DNA of 64,000 nucleotides, taken from contig CANQFM010000007.1 in the NCBI GenBank assembly GCA_947598825.1, positions 1 through 64,000 of the forward strand. The letters are read 5' to 3'. The position numbers and the translations under genes were made by a program. Shown here one piece after another: positions 19,031-29,848 of the stretch (its first letter is position 1; each line of letters starts with the position of its first letter). The notes under the pieces were generated by a model. That model worked only from the letters and a program-made list of their open reading frames with translations. It ran no database searches and was not told the origin of the DNA. This stretch comes from an uncultured Eisenbergiella sp. GTDB taxonomy: Bacteria > Bacillota > Clostridia > Lachnospirales > Lachnospiraceae.

Positions 19031-20626
19031 TCAGTTACGTCCGAACTCAGAAAGCTTCAGCCCCTTGTTGCGGTCCAGCACCATGCCAACGCTCCAGGCG
19101 TTGACGAACAGAAGCAGCGGATTTCCCTTTAAATCCATGACCTTTTTCATATCGGAAGTGCCCACCAGTTTATCGATCTGTATTTCCTCGTGATTCTCGA
19201 TCCAACGGATATGCTCATAGGGCAGCGGCTCCAGACGGATCTCCACATTGTATTCATTTTCCAGCCTGAACTTCAGCACATCGAACTGCAGGACGCCCAC
19301 CACGCCCACGATGATCTCTTCCATGCCCGTGTTTAGCTCCTGAAAGATCTGGATCGCGCCCTCCTGGGCGATCTGGCTAATCCCCTTTACAAACTGTTTT
19401 CGCTTCATGGTATCCAGTTGCCTTACTCTGGCGAAATGTTCCGGCGCAAACGTGGGGATCCCTTCATAGCGAAACTGCTCCCTGGGCAGACAGAGCGTAT
19501 CCCCGATGGAAAACACGCCGGGATCGAATACGCCGATGATATCCCCGGCATAGGCTTCCGTCAGGATCTTGCGGTCATTGGCCATGATCTGCTGGGGCTG
19601 CGACAGGCGCATGATTCGGTCGCCCTGCACATGCCGCACCTCCATATCGGCATCGAACCTGCCGGAACAGATCCGCATGAAAGCCACCCTGTCCCGGTGG
19701 GCCTTGTTCATGTTGGCCTGTATTTTAAAAACGAAGGCCGAAAAACCACTCTCCACCGGATCGATCGTGCCGCTGTCCGCACGGCGCGGCAAAGGCGCAG
19801 TCGTCATCTGTAAAAAATGCTGCAGAAAATCCTCTACGCCAAAGTTCGTCAGAGCAGATCCGAAAAAGACCGGCGTTAAAACGCCTGCCCGCACCTTTTC
19901 CAGATCAAATTCCACGCTGGCGCCATCCAGAAGTTCGATCTCTTCCAGCAATTTCTCCCTCAGGTCCTCCCCCACAAAGCCCGTGAGCCTGTCCAGCTCG
20001 GAAAGCGGGATCTGGGTGCTTTCCCCCTCCCTGGTCCCTTTTTCGGTATCGGAGTAGGTGATCACACATTTCTTCTCGCGGTCATACACGCCCTTGAAGC
20101 TCTTCCCCGAACCGATGGGCCAGTTCACGGGACAGGTGGCGATCCCCAGTTCCTTTTCGATCTCGTCCAACAGATCGAACGTATCGTTGGCGTCCCGGTC
20201 CATCTTATTGATAAACGTAAAGATCGGGATCCTGCGCATGACGCATACCTTAAACAGCTTCCTGGTCTGCGCCTCCACGCCTTTGCCGCCGTCGATGACC
20301 ATGACCGCGGAATCCGCCGCCATCAACGTGCGGTAAGTGTCCTCGGAAAAGTCCTGATGGCCCGGCGTATCCAGGATATTGATGCAATATCCGTCGTATT
20401 CAAACTGCAGGACGGAAGAAGTGACCGAAATCCCTCTCTGTTTCTCTATCTCCATCCAGTCCGATACCGCATGCCGCGCTGTAGCCTTCCCCTTTACGGA
20501 GCCGGCCAGATTGATCGCACCCCCGTATAGCAGGAATTTCTCGGTCAGCGTCGTCTTGCCCGCATCCGGATGCGAAATGATGGCAAACGTCCTTCTTCTG
20601 TTGATCTCTTCCCTTATGTCGCTCAA
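19031..20626 (-). CDS. prfC: Peptide chain release factor 3
   Basis: RRTFAIISHPDAGKTTLTEKFLLYGGAI; GHQDFSEDTYRTL; NKMDRDANDTFDLLDEIE. Confidence 0.96.
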   Translation of the reverse strand: MSDIREEINRRRTFAIISHPDAGKTTLTEKFLLYGGAINLAGSVKGKATARHAVSDWMEIEKQRGISVTSSVLQFEYDGYCINILDTPGHQDFSEDTYRTLMAADSAVMVIDGGKGVEAQTRKLFKVCVMRRIPIFTFINKMDRDANDTFDLLDEIEKELGIATCPVNWPIGSGKSFKGVYDREKKCVITYSDTEKGTREGESTQIPLSELDRLTGFVGEDLREKLLEEIELLDGASVEFDLEKVRAGVLTPVFFGSALTNFGVEDFLQHFLQMTTAPLPRRADSGTIDPVESGFSAFVFKIQANMNKAHRDRVAFMRICSGRFDADMEVRHVQGDRIMRLSQPQQIMANDRKILTEAYAGDIIGVFDPGVFSIGDTLCLPREQFRYEGIPTFAPEHFARVRQLDTMKRKQFVKGISQIAQEGAIQIFQELNTGMEEIIVGVVGVLQFDVLKFRLENEYNVEIRLEPLPYEHIRWIENHEEIQIDKLVGTSDMKKVMDLKGNPLLLFVNAWSVGMVLDRNKGLKLSEFGRN

Positions 20627-20762
20627 TGTCTTTTCCTCCAGCCTCTTGGCCGCGCCGCTCCAGGCGGACGCCGCTTTGCATTCTTTACCATTTTGCCAAG
20701 CAAAGCGGAATCTGTCAACTGTATAAATGCGTCAAAAAACGCGCTTTTCTCCCTGCAGCGCC

Positions 20763-21917
20763 TTACCTGCCCATAGACTTTCCCGTAAAAGCGGGCGCTA
20801 TCCCGAAAAGATCCAGAACAGTGGCACCGATATCCGCAAAGGTATCCCGGGTGCCCAGATTGGCCGCCGTCACGCCTGGGCCGGCCATCAGAAACGGGGT
20901 ATATTCCCGGGTATGATCGGTGGACTTCTCATAGGAGGGATCGCACCCGTGGTCCGCCGTGATCATCAGCACATCCTCCGGTCCCAGTCTGTCCAGCAGC
21001 TTAGGCAGCTTTTCATCGAAATAGCTGAGGGCGGCAGCATAGCCGTCCACATCGCGCCTGTGCCCGTAAAGCATATCAAAATCCACCAGGTTGACAAAGC
21101 AAAGTCCCTCGAAGTCCTTTTCCATATAGTCCAGCGTCCTCTGGATCCCCTCTGCATTGCCGGAAGTCGCCACGGCTTCCTCAATGCCCCTGCCCGCAAA
21201 AATGTCCCGGATCTTACCCACGGCGATCACCGTCTTTCCGGCTTCCCGGAGCTGATCCAGCATCGTGACGGAGGGCGGTTCCAGGGAATAGTCGTGCCGC
21301 CCAGCGGTCCTGAAATAATGCCCGCTCTCTCCGGCAAAGGGCCGTGCGATGACCCGTCCCACGCCATGCTCTCCGGTAAGCTGCGCCCTTGCGATCTCGC
21401 AGCAGCGGTACAGCTCTGCTGTCGGCACCACATCCTCATGGGCCGCGATCTGGAAAACGCTGTCCGCAGAGGTATAAACGATGAGATCGCCGGTCCTCAC
21501 ATGCTCATCCCCGTAATCCTGTATGACCGCGGTGCCGGAATAGGGCCGGTTACATAAAACGCCCCTCCCAACCGCCTGGGAAAAGCGCCGGATCACTTCT
21601 ACAGGGAACCCTTCCGGATAGGTAGGCAGCGGCCGCGCCGAACGAATGCCGGCGATCTCCCAGTGCCCCACCGTCGTGTCCTTTCCGCAGGACGCTTCTT
21701 TCATACGCGCGATCCGACCCTCAAAAGCGCTCCTTTTCCCATGCCATTCCATCCCGTCCAAATGAAAAAGTCCAAGTCTTTCCAGATTGGGCGTATCAAA
21801 ACGGGGACTTGAGGCGGCGGCCTTTAAGGTATTGACACCGGCGTCTCCATAGGAAGCGGCATCCGGCATCGCTCCGATCCCCACGCTGTCCAGTACGATC
21901 AAAAAAACCCTCTTCAT
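20763..21917 (-). CDS. deoB: Phosphopentomutase
   Basis: KRVFLIVLDSVGIGAMPDAASYGDAGVNTL; TADHGCDPSYEKSTDHTREYTPFL. Confidence 0.97.
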   Translation of the reverse strand: MKRVFLIVLDSVGIGAMPDAASYGDAGVNTLKAAASSPRFDTPNLERLGLFHLDGMEWHGKRSAFEGRIARMKEASCGKDTTVGHWEIAGIRSARPLPTYPEGFPVEVIRRFSQAVGRGVLCNRPYSGTAVIQDYGDEHVRTGDLIVYTSADSVFQIAAHEDVVPTAELYRCCEIARAQLTGEHGVGRVIARPFAGESGHYFRTAGRHDYSLEPPSVTMLDQLREAGKTVIAVGKIRDIFAGRGIEEAVATSGNAEGIQRTLDYMEKDFEGLCFVNLVDFDMLYGHRRDVDGYAAALSYFDEKLPKLLDRLGPEDVLMITADHGCDPSYEKSTDHTREYTPFLMAGPGVTAANLGTRDTFADIGATVLDLFGIAPAFTGKSMGR

Positions 21918-22051
21918 CGATCCGTTCTCCCTCCTGCCGGACCATCCCCGGCCAGTTCATCCTCCGTACCTCATCCGGTCATCACGAAGGAACTGTAACC
22001 AGTCTACCACATTCTTCCGGTTTTGGCACGGATTTTCTGATGCAGCAGTTC

Positions 22052-22810
22052 TCACTCTCCGGAGAAGGGATTGATCACGATATTCTCCGCCGTCACGCCC
22101 GTCTTGCGGGACACGATATCCTCGATCTGGGCGCACTGGATATCGGTCAGGGAAGTCTCCGCCACAACCACATCGGCGCAGTCTCCTGTAATCGTCACAA
22201 CGGCGTCCGAAAATCCCTTGGCCTCCAGCATGACTTCCGCGGAAGTCTCCCGCTCCGCCATATCCGTCATGGCGATCATATTGTCCACTGCCTCCTGCTT
22301 CTGGCTTTCGCTGATGTTGGCGTTATTGATGATCTCAAGCAGAGTCTCCTTATTGCGCGCCCGGGTCTGTTCTTTCAACAGTCTGGCCCCGGCCAGGGAA
22401 GACATGGCGGAGCTGCTGGTATACACCGCCTCCCCCGGCGTCTCCCCGTCCTGTACTTCCGCATCCTGGCTCATCACCGCATCTTCCTGCAGTTCCTCCG
22501 CCATCCCTTCATCTATGTAGTCCGAAACGACGGAAAGGCTGGCCTGATCCGCCACCTGCATATCCGTATCCAGGAAATTCTCCGATACGATGGCGTCTCC
22601 GTCGTCTTCCAGTCCGGGGATCTCTCCGGCGATATCCTCATCCGAAAGATCCAGGAGCATGGTCATCTCATCCTCCGATACCGCCGCATCCGTCCGCACC
22701 AGATCCTCGTCCTGTATCCTGGTCCCAGCAAAGTTCAGATACCCCGCCACCGCTATCATGATGGCCAGCGCCGTGATCATGACCTGATTCCGCTTGAATA
22801 CATTTTTCAA
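22052..22810 (-). CDS. spoIIIAH: Stage III sporulation protein AH
   Basis: Single TM N-terminus; DMIAMTDMAERETSAEVMLEAKGFSDAVVTITGDCADVVVAETSLTDIQCAQIEDIV; last gene of spoIIIA operon. Confidence 0.93.
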   Translation of the reverse strand: MKNVFKRNQVMITALAIMIAVAGYLNFAGTRIQDEDLVRTDAAVSEDEMTMLLDLSDEDIAGEIPGLEDDGDAIVSENFLDTDMQVADQASLSVVSDYIDEGMAEELQEDAVMSQDAEVQDGETPGEAVYTSSSAMSSLAGARLLKEQTRARNKETLLEIINNANISESQKQEAVDNMIAMTDMAERETSAEVMLEAKGFSDAVVTITGDCADVVVAETSLTDIQCAQIEDIVSRKTGVTAENIVINPFSGE

Positions 22811-22831
22811 TTTCCGTTCCCTCTGCTTTCC

Positions 22832-23443
22832 TCATGGATTTTTTGTGGCGGCGGTTCTCTCAGCCCCGCCGTCCAGCTTTGCTACTTTTATTTTATGTGG
22901 CTCCAGCCCAAATAATACCATGACCGCCTCGGTAATTTGCGCCCGCACCACAGCCGAACCGCCTCCCTGCGCCAGTACCGTAACGCCCTGCACCCGGGGC
23001 GCAAGGGTCTTTTTCACATAGGGGATCTGCCCCTCCGTATAGACCGTCTCCTCCCTCTGGTCCCTGGATGCTATGGTCCTGTTGGTCCCGTTCCCATCGC
23101 TTTCGTCCGTCCGGGACTGGCTGTAGGGAACATCCTTCTCCACAACGCGCTCCCCGGAATCCGAAAAGGTGAGCATCACCTCGACTTCCCCCACGCCGTC
23201 CATGCGGGCCAAAAACTGTTCCAGCCTCCTCTCCATGGCCTCCTCCCGGCTGTTTTCTTCCTCTGTTTCTTCTATTCTATCCTCCGCTTTGTCCAATAGA
23301 CCGGACTGTGTGGTTTTTTCCCGGTCCGCTTCGCTGTTGTGTACAGGAAGCGCGATGATCATGAGCAGAAGCCCGGAAAGCGCCAAAATGATCATGTTGT
23401 TTTTCGTCAGCTTTCCTTTGCACCAGTTTCGCAATTTATCCAT
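22832..23443 (-). CDS. spoIIIAG: Stage III sporulation protein AG
   Basis: LEQFLARMDGVGEVEVMLTFSDSGERVVEKDVP...ARVQGVTVLAQGGGSAVVRAQITEAV. Confidence 0.93.
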   Translation of the reverse strand: MDKLRNWCKGKLTKNNMIILALSGLLLMIIALPVHNSEADREKTTQSGLLDKAEDRIEETEEENSREEAMERRLEQFLARMDGVGEVEVMLTFSDSGERVVEKDVPYSQSRTDESDGNGTNRTIASRDQREETVYTEGQIPYVKKTLAPRVQGVTVLAQGGGSAVVRAQITEAVMVLFGLEPHKIKVAKLDGGAERTAATKNP

Positions 23444-23942
23444 GACAGATCACCTCCACTTTCTTGGGATCCATGCTCAGGGCCTCTGCAAACCGCTGCG
23501 TCAGTTCCCGGGACGTTTCCGGATCTGCAAAAGCGGATGGCAGGCTATCGCTTACTTCGATCACCAGCACGTCGTTTTTCAGGGAAACGCCCTGAAAGGC
23601 CACGCCCGCTTGGGCAGCTTCTTTCGCCACTTTTTCCTGCACATAACCCGTCAGTTCCTCCTGAGACAGCGCGGTTTGCATCTCCTCCAATCCTTCCAAC
23701 TGTCTGACAAACATGTCCTGCTCCCCCTCCCACCGGTCGATTTGTCCCAAAAAATCCCCGATCCGCGCTTCCTTTCCCAACGTCAGCATGGGAATACAGA
23801 TCTGGGCCAGCACCAGAACGCCTGCCACCATCCGCCCATACCGTTCATACTTTTTCCCCGGCATGAAGTGAAAGACCATTTGGGCGGCCAGCATAAAGAC
23901 CGCCGTTTCCTTGAGCCATCCGAGCATCTTGTCCATCGTCAC
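23436..23942 (-). CDS. spoIIIAF: Stage III sporulation protein AF
   Basis: Two N-terminal TM segments, MPGKKYERYGRMVAGVLVLAQICIP; operon position. Confidence 0.9.
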   Translation of the reverse strand: MTMDKMLGWLKETAVFMLAAQMVFHFMPGKKYERYGRMVAGVLVLAQICIPMLTLGKEARIGDFLGQIDRWEGEQDMFVRQLEGLEEMQTALSQEELTGYVQEKVAKEAAQAGVAFQGVSLKNDVLVIEVSDSLPSAFADPETSRELTQRFAEALSMDPKKVEVICHG

Positions 23943-24985
23943 CGCCCCACCAGACAGGTCATGATCGCTGTCAGGATAAAAAACCCCGCCGTACCGGCGC
24001 CGGAAAGCTTAAGCGCCAGAAAAACCGCATCCGCCGTCTTATTCACACAGTTGGAAAGCCTCTTGTCCGCCACGATCCCGATCAGCGCGCTGCAAACCTT
24101 TAAAAGGACGGCGTAAAGAAACAGCTTCAACAGCGGCAGGGCAGCAAGGACCAGCAGGGAAAGCAGCAAAAGCAGTCCCAGGCTGTTTTTGATCAGCAGC
24201 GCCGACCCGATCAGCACCTGCGCCGCGCTTTCCGCAATTCCCCCAAAGCCCGGCACCGCCGCGATCACTTTCTGCACCGTATCCCGCTGCAGGCTGTCCA
24301 GGGCGGGGGCCACCATAGACTGCAGGACCCCCAATCCCGCTACGGCCGTCAGAGACACCTTGACCGCGCCGGAAAGCCCCTGTTCCAACAGCTCCATCAG
24401 CGCCGAAAGCTTTCCCTCTTCCCACACGCCGTTCATCAGCAAAAGCAGCATGAACGCGGACAGAAGCGGCAGACACAGCCGCAGCAGAAAAGATTCCATC
24501 AGGAAGATAAACGCCATGGCCAGTTCATAATATCCTACCGCTGTTAAAGTCCCCGTCGAAGGCCCCAGGGAAAGGCACAGGGCCGGCAGGGTCAGCCTGG
24601 AAAACTGCGTCGTCCTGTCCAAAACCCCCTGGGCCGTCTGATAGCACTGCCAGAATATTTTCAAAAGGATCGTCAAAAGCAGCAGAAAAAAGAGGTAATG
24701 GGTAATGTCCACGATCTGCCTGTTCTCTACCCCGTCGGCCAGGCCGGAAACCAGCATGGAAAGCAGGCCCAGGATCAGGATGGAAACCATGATCTGGCGC
24801 ATCCCGCCCATCTGCGCCAGAAAAGCGCCGGAAATCTCCCCCCAGGCGCTCCCAAAGGCGCCTTTCACATCCCCCCGCAGGATCTGTCCGAATACCTTTG
24901 AAAAATCCAGCGCAAATTCCGGGAAAAACCTGTCCAGCTCCTCCATCATTTCCGTCAGATCCAACTGTTCCAGATAGCGTTCCAT
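23939..24985 (-). CDS. spoIIIAE: Stage III sporulation protein AE
   Basis: Multi-TM protein; SAWGEISGAFLAQMGGMRQIMVSILILGLLSMLVSGLA...; operon position. Confidence 0.93.
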   Translation of the reverse strand: MERYLEQLDLTEMMEELDRFFPEFALDFSKVFGQILRGDVKGAFGSAWGEISGAFLAQMGGMRQIMVSILILGLLSMLVSGLADGVENRQIVDITHYLFFLLLLTILLKIFWQCYQTAQGVLDRTTQFSRLTLPALCLSLGPSTGTLTAVGYYELAMAFIFLMESFLLRLCLPLLSAFMLLLLMNGVWEEGKLSALMELLEQGLSGAVKVSLTAVAGLGVLQSMVAPALDSLQRDTVQKVIAAVPGFGGIAESAAQVLIGSALLIKNSLGLLLLLSLLVLAALPLLKLFLYAVLLKVCSALIGIVADKRLSNCVNKTADAVFLALKLSGAGTAGFFILTAIMTCLVGR

Positions 24986-25018
24986 TTTCCCTCCATGCTG
25001 CAGGCGCGTTTTTGTTTT

Positions 25019-25411
25019 TCACCCCACAAACCCGGCGATCGTCTCCATCAGAGCCAAAAAGACCGGCATACCTGAAAAGAGAATGGCGATTTTGCCAAAC
25101 AGCTCCACCTGGGAGGCGATCGCCGAAAAACCGCTGTCCCTGCAGATCCCCGATACGAACTCGCAGATCCACGCGATCCCCACGACCTTAAAGATCAGGG
25201 CAAAATAGCGTTCTCCTGATGACAGATAGGAAAACAGCCCCAAAAGCTGCTCCCGGATCTGCCCCATATAGGCCAGGGTACAGGAGAACACCAGCAGACA
25301 GACCGCTATTCCCGCATACGTCCCGTATTCCTGTTTCCCGCTTTTCAAAAGGACGCCCGTCATCACCCCCAGGATCGCCAGGGCGCCGACTTTTACAAAC
25401 TCCATAGACAC
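25019..25411 (-). CDS. spoIIIAD: Stage III sporulation protein AD
   Basis: VVGIAWICEFVSGICRDSGFSAIASQVELFGKIAILFSGMPVFLALMETI. Confidence 0.95.
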   Translation of the reverse strand: MSMEFVKVGALAILGVMTGVLLKSGKQEYGTYAGIAVCLLVFSCTLAYMGQIREQLLGLFSYLSSGERYFALIFKVVGIAWICEFVSGICRDSGFSAIASQVELFGKIAILFSGMPVFLALMETIAGFVG

Positions 25412-25420
25412 CTCCGCCGC

Positions 25421-25615
25421 TCACAGCGAAAACAATTGCTGTATTGTGGTGAAAAGATCGTAGATATAGGGCACGATCCAACTGAGAACCAGGATCAGCG
25501 CGGCCAGGGACAGAAGGAAAGCATGCTCCTCTCTCCCGCTGTGTTTGAGTACCTGGCTCAGTATCGTCACCAGGATCCCTACTGCCGCGATCTTAAAAAT
25601 CAGACTGATCTCCAT
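25421..25615 (-). CDS. spoIIIAC: Stage III sporulation protein AC
   Basis: MEISLIFKIAAVGILVTILSQVLKHSGREEHAFLLSLAALILVLSWIVPYIYDLF. Confidence 0.96.
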   Translation of the reverse strand: MEISLIFKIAAVGILVTILSQVLKHSGREEHAFLLSLAALILVLSWIVPYIYDLFTTIQQLFSL

Positions 25616-25644
25616 GCCTGTCGGTACCTTTCTTCAAAATTATT

Positions 25645-26178
25645 CTAAAGCAGCAGGATCGCCAACAGACACCCTGCCGCCACGCCCAACGCCATCGTAA
25701 CGCGGTCTTCTTCCCGCCGCCTGCGCCTGGCGTCCTGCACCGCCTGTTCCATTTCTTCGGAAAAAGCCAACACCGCCGCCTGCTGCCGCTGGCCGTCCGG
25801 ATACCAGACCGCCCGCGGAAAGATCAGGATCTTCTCCCGCTGCGGTTTTGGAATCCTGACATCCTCCAGATAGGCGCCGATCTCTTCCTGCCAGAGCTTT
25901 TCCACTCCCTGCCCCCGGCCGTCTTCCATGCGCCGGCCGATCCGCCCCAGCGTTTCCCCCAGCTTTCCATCCGGGCCGCCGTCCATTTTTTCCGACAGTT
26001 CCAGAAAAATCTCCGGCAGGGAAATCCTGCTGTATCCCATTTCCACCGCGATCTGTTCAAACACCCCTGCAAAAAGGGACAGTTGATACAGCCTTTGCTT
26101 CCTTTCCTGGCAGACGCACATTCCCGCCCCGGCGCTGCCGACCAGGAGCAGACAGGCGCCCAGATATGACCAGTTCAT
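25645..26178 (-). CDS. spoIIIAB: Stage III sporulation protein AB
   Basis: RLYQLSLFAGVFEQIAVEMGYSRISLPEIFLELSEK; operon position. Confidence 0.93.
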   Translation of the reverse strand: MNWSYLGACLLLVGSAGAGMCVCQERKQRLYQLSLFAGVFEQIAVEMGYSRISLPEIFLELSEKMDGGPDGKLGETLGRIGRRMEDGRGQGVEKLWQEEIGAYLEDVRIPKPQREKILIFPRAVWYPDGQRQQAAVLAFSEEMEQAVQDARRRRREEDRVTMALGVAAGCLLAILLL

Positions 26179-27134
26179 AGGTTTTCCCCCAATACAGCGC
26201 CCTCTTCATCTATCACCCTGCCCACGCCGAAACGGCCTCCTTTTCCCGGCAGGATCAAAAAACGCCCAAACGCCTTTTCCCGCAAAAGGGATTCCAGAAA
26301 CGGCTTCTGCAGCGCCTCCTCATAAGAGGAAGCATGCAGGGTGGCCAGCACGCTGCACCCGCATCCGATCACCTGTTCCAGGGCGTGGATGTCCTCCAGG
26401 CTTCCCAGCTCATCTACCGCGATCACCCTGGGCGCCATGGAGCGCAGCAGCATCATCATCCCCTGGGCCTTGGGACAACCGTCCAATACGTCCGTGCGCA
26501 TCCCCACATCCTTCGCCGGTACGCCCTGAAAACAGCCTGCGATCTCGGACCTTTCATCCACCACCCCCACGGTCTGTCCCGCCGCCAGAGGGCTGCCGTC
26601 CGACACCAGCCGGATGAGGTCCCGCAAAAGGGTCGTTTTCCCGCAGCCCGGAGGGGAGACGATGAGCGTATTATACAGGCGTTGTCCCCTGTACAGCCAG
26701 GGCAGGACGCCCAGGGCTGCCCCTTTGACTTCCCGGGCGATCCGGATGTTTAAGCTGGAAACGTAACGGATATTGCGGATCGCGCCATCCGGACCTGTAA
26801 CCACTTCCCCGGCCAGACCGATACGAAATCCCCCTGCTGCGGTCACATACCCCCGTCCCATTTCTTCCTCATAGGCATAAAAGGAATACCGGCATATATT
26901 TTTTAAAATAGCGCTCAGTTCTTCCCTGCCCGGACGGTCCGCCCTGCCGATTTCCCTTGTCAGATCCCCGGTTTTTTCCAGGAACCACTCCCCGTCCTCC
27001 AGATAAAGCATGGCCGGCTGTCCGGCCCGCAGCCGGATCTCCTGCAGCCGCCCGCCCAGGCGTATCGCCCTTTCCCATTTCGGACGCAGCTCTTCCGGAA
27101 ACAGTCTGCCGATCTTTTCTGCGATCTGCTGCAT
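26175..27134 (-). CDS. spoIIIAA: Stage III sporulation protein AA (ATPase)
   Basis: IVSPPGCGKTTLLRDLIRLVSDG; VGVVDERSEIAGCFQGVPAKDVGMRTDVLDGCPKAQGMMMLLRSMAPRVIAVDELG. Confidence 0.96.
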   Translation of the reverse strand: MQQIAEKIGRLFPEELRPKWERAIRLGGRLQEIRLRAGQPAMLYLEDGEWFLEKTGDLTREIGRADRPGREELSAILKNICRYSFYAYEEEMGRGYVTAAGGFRIGLAGEVVTGPDGAIRNIRYVSSLNIRIAREVKGAALGVLPWLYRGQRLYNTLIVSPPGCGKTTLLRDLIRLVSDGSPLAAGQTVGVVDERSEIAGCFQGVPAKDVGMRTDVLDGCPKAQGMMMLLRSMAPRVIAVDELGSLEDIHALEQVIGCGCSVLATLHASSYEEALQKPFLESLLREKAFGRFLILPGKGGRFGVGRVIDEEGAVLGENL

Positions 27135-27160
27135 ATTACCGCCTCTCCTGTCCCGACCGT

Positions 27161-29830
27161 TCATCCTGGGGACACATCCTGGTTTAACACCACCAAAAGC
27201 TCGTGGGCAAGCAGCGGAAACAGGGCGAGGCCGACCAGATACAGCCACTCCGCCGGCAGGAGCCGGACCGTAGAAAAGGCGCCCACGAAAAAGGGAATCT
27301 CCGTCACCAGAAACTGCAGCGCAACGCCCGTCAGGCAGGCGGCGATCATCATCCGGTTTTCCAACGGATGCATACAAAACACGGAGCGATGCACATCCCG
27401 CATCCCGATGGCGTGGAACAACTGCGATATGCCAAGCACGGTGAAGGCATAGGTCTGGGCCCGTATCAACACCTGGCCGTCTTGCAGCAGGGTATCGAGC
27501 TGCGCCAGGCTGACGGCCTCCCCCGCCGCGCGCAGCATCCCGTATGGCACCGTAAAATAGGCAGTCAGACTGATCAGGCCGATCAAAAAGCCGTAAAGCA
27601 GCGTCCTGGACAGCCCTTTTTGCGAAAACAGGCTTTCCTGCGCCCTGCGGGGCGGTCGGCTCATCAGCGCCTTCCCGTCGTTTCTGTCCACGCCCAGGGC
27701 CAGGGCCGGCAGGGAATCGGTGATCAGGTTGATCCAGAGGATGTGGACGGATTTTAAGGGGGACGAAAGCCCCATCAGCACCGCCGTGAACATGGTCAAA
27801 ATCTCGCCCAGGTTTGAGGACAGCAGAAAGATCACGGATTTCTTAATGTTCTCATAGACGCCCCGCCCTTCCTCGATCGCTTTCTCAATGGTGGCGAAGT
27901 TGTCGTCAGTCAGAACGATATCCGAGGCCTGGCGCGCCACGTCCGTCCCGTTTTTCCCCATGGCCACCCCCACGTCCGCCGCTTTCAGGGAGGGCGCGTC
28001 GTTGATACCGTCCCCGGTCATGGCCACCACATTGCCCTTCTTCTGAAAGCCCCGGACGATCCGCACCTTATCCGCCGGTGAAACCCTGGCAAAAATGCGC
28101 ACCCGGTCCAGCTTCTGCAAAAATACCTCTTCCGGCATTCCGGCCAGTTCCTCTCCCGTGACACACTGATCCGTATGCACGGCGATCCCCAATTGTCTGC
28201 CGATGGCATAGGCCGTCTGCCTGTGGTCGCCTGTGATCATGACCGTGGCGACTCCGGCGTTGTGAAACTGCTCTACCGCCTCTTTTGCCTCCGGCCGGAT
28301 CGGATCCTGCATTCCCACGATCCCGAGCAGGATCAGATTTTCTTCCGTCAGCCCGCCGTCCGGCCGATACGCTACCGCCAGCGTCCGCAGCGCCCTGGCG
28401 GACAGGCTGGAAATCGCCGCCTCGGCCTGTCGTTTGTAGCTTTCCGTCAGCGGTACCGCCCTGCCTCCCGCCAGAATATGGCTGCAGCATGGCAGCACCC
28501 GATCCGGCGCTCCCTTGGTATAAATCTTCTGCTGCCCCTGTACCCGGTGCCGCGTGGTCATTTTCTTTCTTTCCGAATCGAAGGGCAGCTCCCCGGTGCG
28601 CGGCATACGGGCCGTCAATTCCCTCTGCCCGATCCCATACGCCGCAGCCAGATCCAACAGGGCCAGTTCCGTGGGATCGCCCAGACGGTTCTCCCCATCG
28701 TTTTGGGCATCGTTGCACAAAACCATGCCATACAGAAATTCCCGGGCAGTTTCCCCGTCCATTTCCCGGGCTTTCTGCAGCTTCAGATCGAAAAAACAGC
28801 TTTCCGCCGTCATCCGGTTGCAGGTCAGCGTCCCGGTCTTGTCCGAGCAGACGACGTTGACCGCGCCCAGCGTTTCCACCGACGGCAGGCGGCGGATAAT
28901 GGTGTTGACCCGGGCCATCCGGGTCACGCTCAGAGCCAGACACAGCGTGACCACCGCAGGCAGCCCCTCGGGGACGGCGGCCACCGCCAGGGAGATCGCC
29001 GTCAGCAGCATATCGAAAACGTCCCTCCGCTGCAGGATGGCCAGCAAAAACAGCGCGGCGCAGATGCCCAGGGAAAGGAGGCTCAGCACCTTTCCCAGCT
29101 CTCCCAGCCGTTTTTGCAGAGGCGTCATCTCTTCTTTATTTTCTTCCATCATGGCGGCGATCTTTCCGATCTGCGTTTCCATCCCGACGGCCGTCACGAT
29201 CCCCCTGCCGCGCCCCCGGGTGACCATGGTGGACATGAAAGCCATGTTTCGCCAATCCCCCAGGGAAAGGGCGCTGCCCTTTTTGCTTTCCGGCGCGCAG
29301 AATCCCGCGTCCTTTAAGACCGGCAGCGCTTCCCCCGTAAGCGCCGACTCGTCCGTCTGCAGATTTTGTGTCTCTGTGAGCCGCAGATCCGCCGGTACCT
29401 GCCGTCCCGCCTCCAGGCAGACCAGGTCGCCCGTCACCAGTTCTGTGGCCGACACTTCCTCCATCCGCCCGTCCCGGATCACCAATGCCTGGGGCCTGGT
29501 CAGCTTTTTTAAGGATTCCAGGGCCCGCTGGGCCTTTCCCTCCTGCAGCGTTCCCACAAAGGCGTTGAGGCCCACCACCGCAATGATGATGACCGCGTCG
29601 CTGATCTCCCGCAGGAACAGGGAAATGGCGGCCGCCGCCAACAACACATAGATCAGGGGATCGTTCAATTGCGCGATAAAGGATGCAACGGGAGATTTTG
29701 GCCTTGCCTGCCGGATCTGGTTGGGGCCGAATCTCCCCAGCCGGTTTTGCGCCTCCTGCCGGGACAGTCCCTTTACCGGATCGGTTTTTTGCAGCACACA
29801 GGTTTCCTGAACCGTCTTCGTCTCAAACAT
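27161..29830 (-). CDS. P-type Ca2+-ATPase (P2A-like cation transporter)
   Basis: CSDKTGTLT phosphorylation motif; [13 protein letters not shown] (TM4 Ca site); [37 protein letters not shown] (TM6). Confidence 0.95.
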   Translation of the reverse strand: MFETKTVQETCVLQKTDPVKGLSRQEAQNRLGRFGPNQIRQARPKSPVASFIAQLNDPLIYVLLAAAAISLFLREISDAVIIIAVVGLNAFVGTLQEGKAQRALESLKKLTRPQALVIRDGRMEEVSATELVTGDLVCLEAGRQVPADLRLTETQNLQTDESALTGEALPVLKDAGFCAPESKKGSALSLGDWRNMAFMSTMVTRGRGRGIVTAVGMETQIGKIAAMMEENKEEMTPLQKRLGELGKVLSLLSLGICAALFLLAILQRRDVFDMLLTAISLAVAAVPEGLPAVVTLCLALSVTRMARVNTIIRRLPSVETLGAVNVVCSDKTGTLTCNRMTAESCFFDLKLQKAREMDGETAREFLYGMVLCNDAQNDGENRLGDPTELALLDLAAAYGIGQRELTARMPRTGELPFDSERKKMTTRHRVQGQQKIYTKGAPDRVLPCCSHILAGGRAVPLTESYKRQAEAAISSLSARALRTLAVAYRPDGGLTEENLILLGIVGMQDPIRPEAKEAVEQFHNAGVATVMITGDHRQTAYAIGRQLGIAVHTDQCVTGEELAGMPEEVFLQKLDRVRIFARVSPADKVRIVRGFQKKGNVVAMTGDGINDAPSLKAADVGVAMGKNGTDVARQASDIVLTDDNFATIEKAIEEGRGVYENIKKSVIFLLSSNLGEILTMFTAVLMGLSSPLKSVHILWINLITDSLPALALGVDRNDGKALMSRPPRRAQESLFSQKGLSRTLLYGFLIGLISLTAYFTVPYGMLRAAGEAVSLAQLDTLLQDGQVLIRAQTYAFTVLGISQLFHAIGMRDVHRSVFCMHPLENRMMIAACLTGVALQFLVTEIPFFVGAFSTVRLLPAEWLYLVGLALFPLLAHELLVVLNQDVSPG

Positions 29831-29848
29831 CTGCCATCCTTCCTCCAT

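Noticed and set aside
28175-29651. Long plus-strand ORFs (380 and 365 aa)
   Set aside because: Antisense to the Ca-ATPase with its full set of motifs; low-complexity composition.
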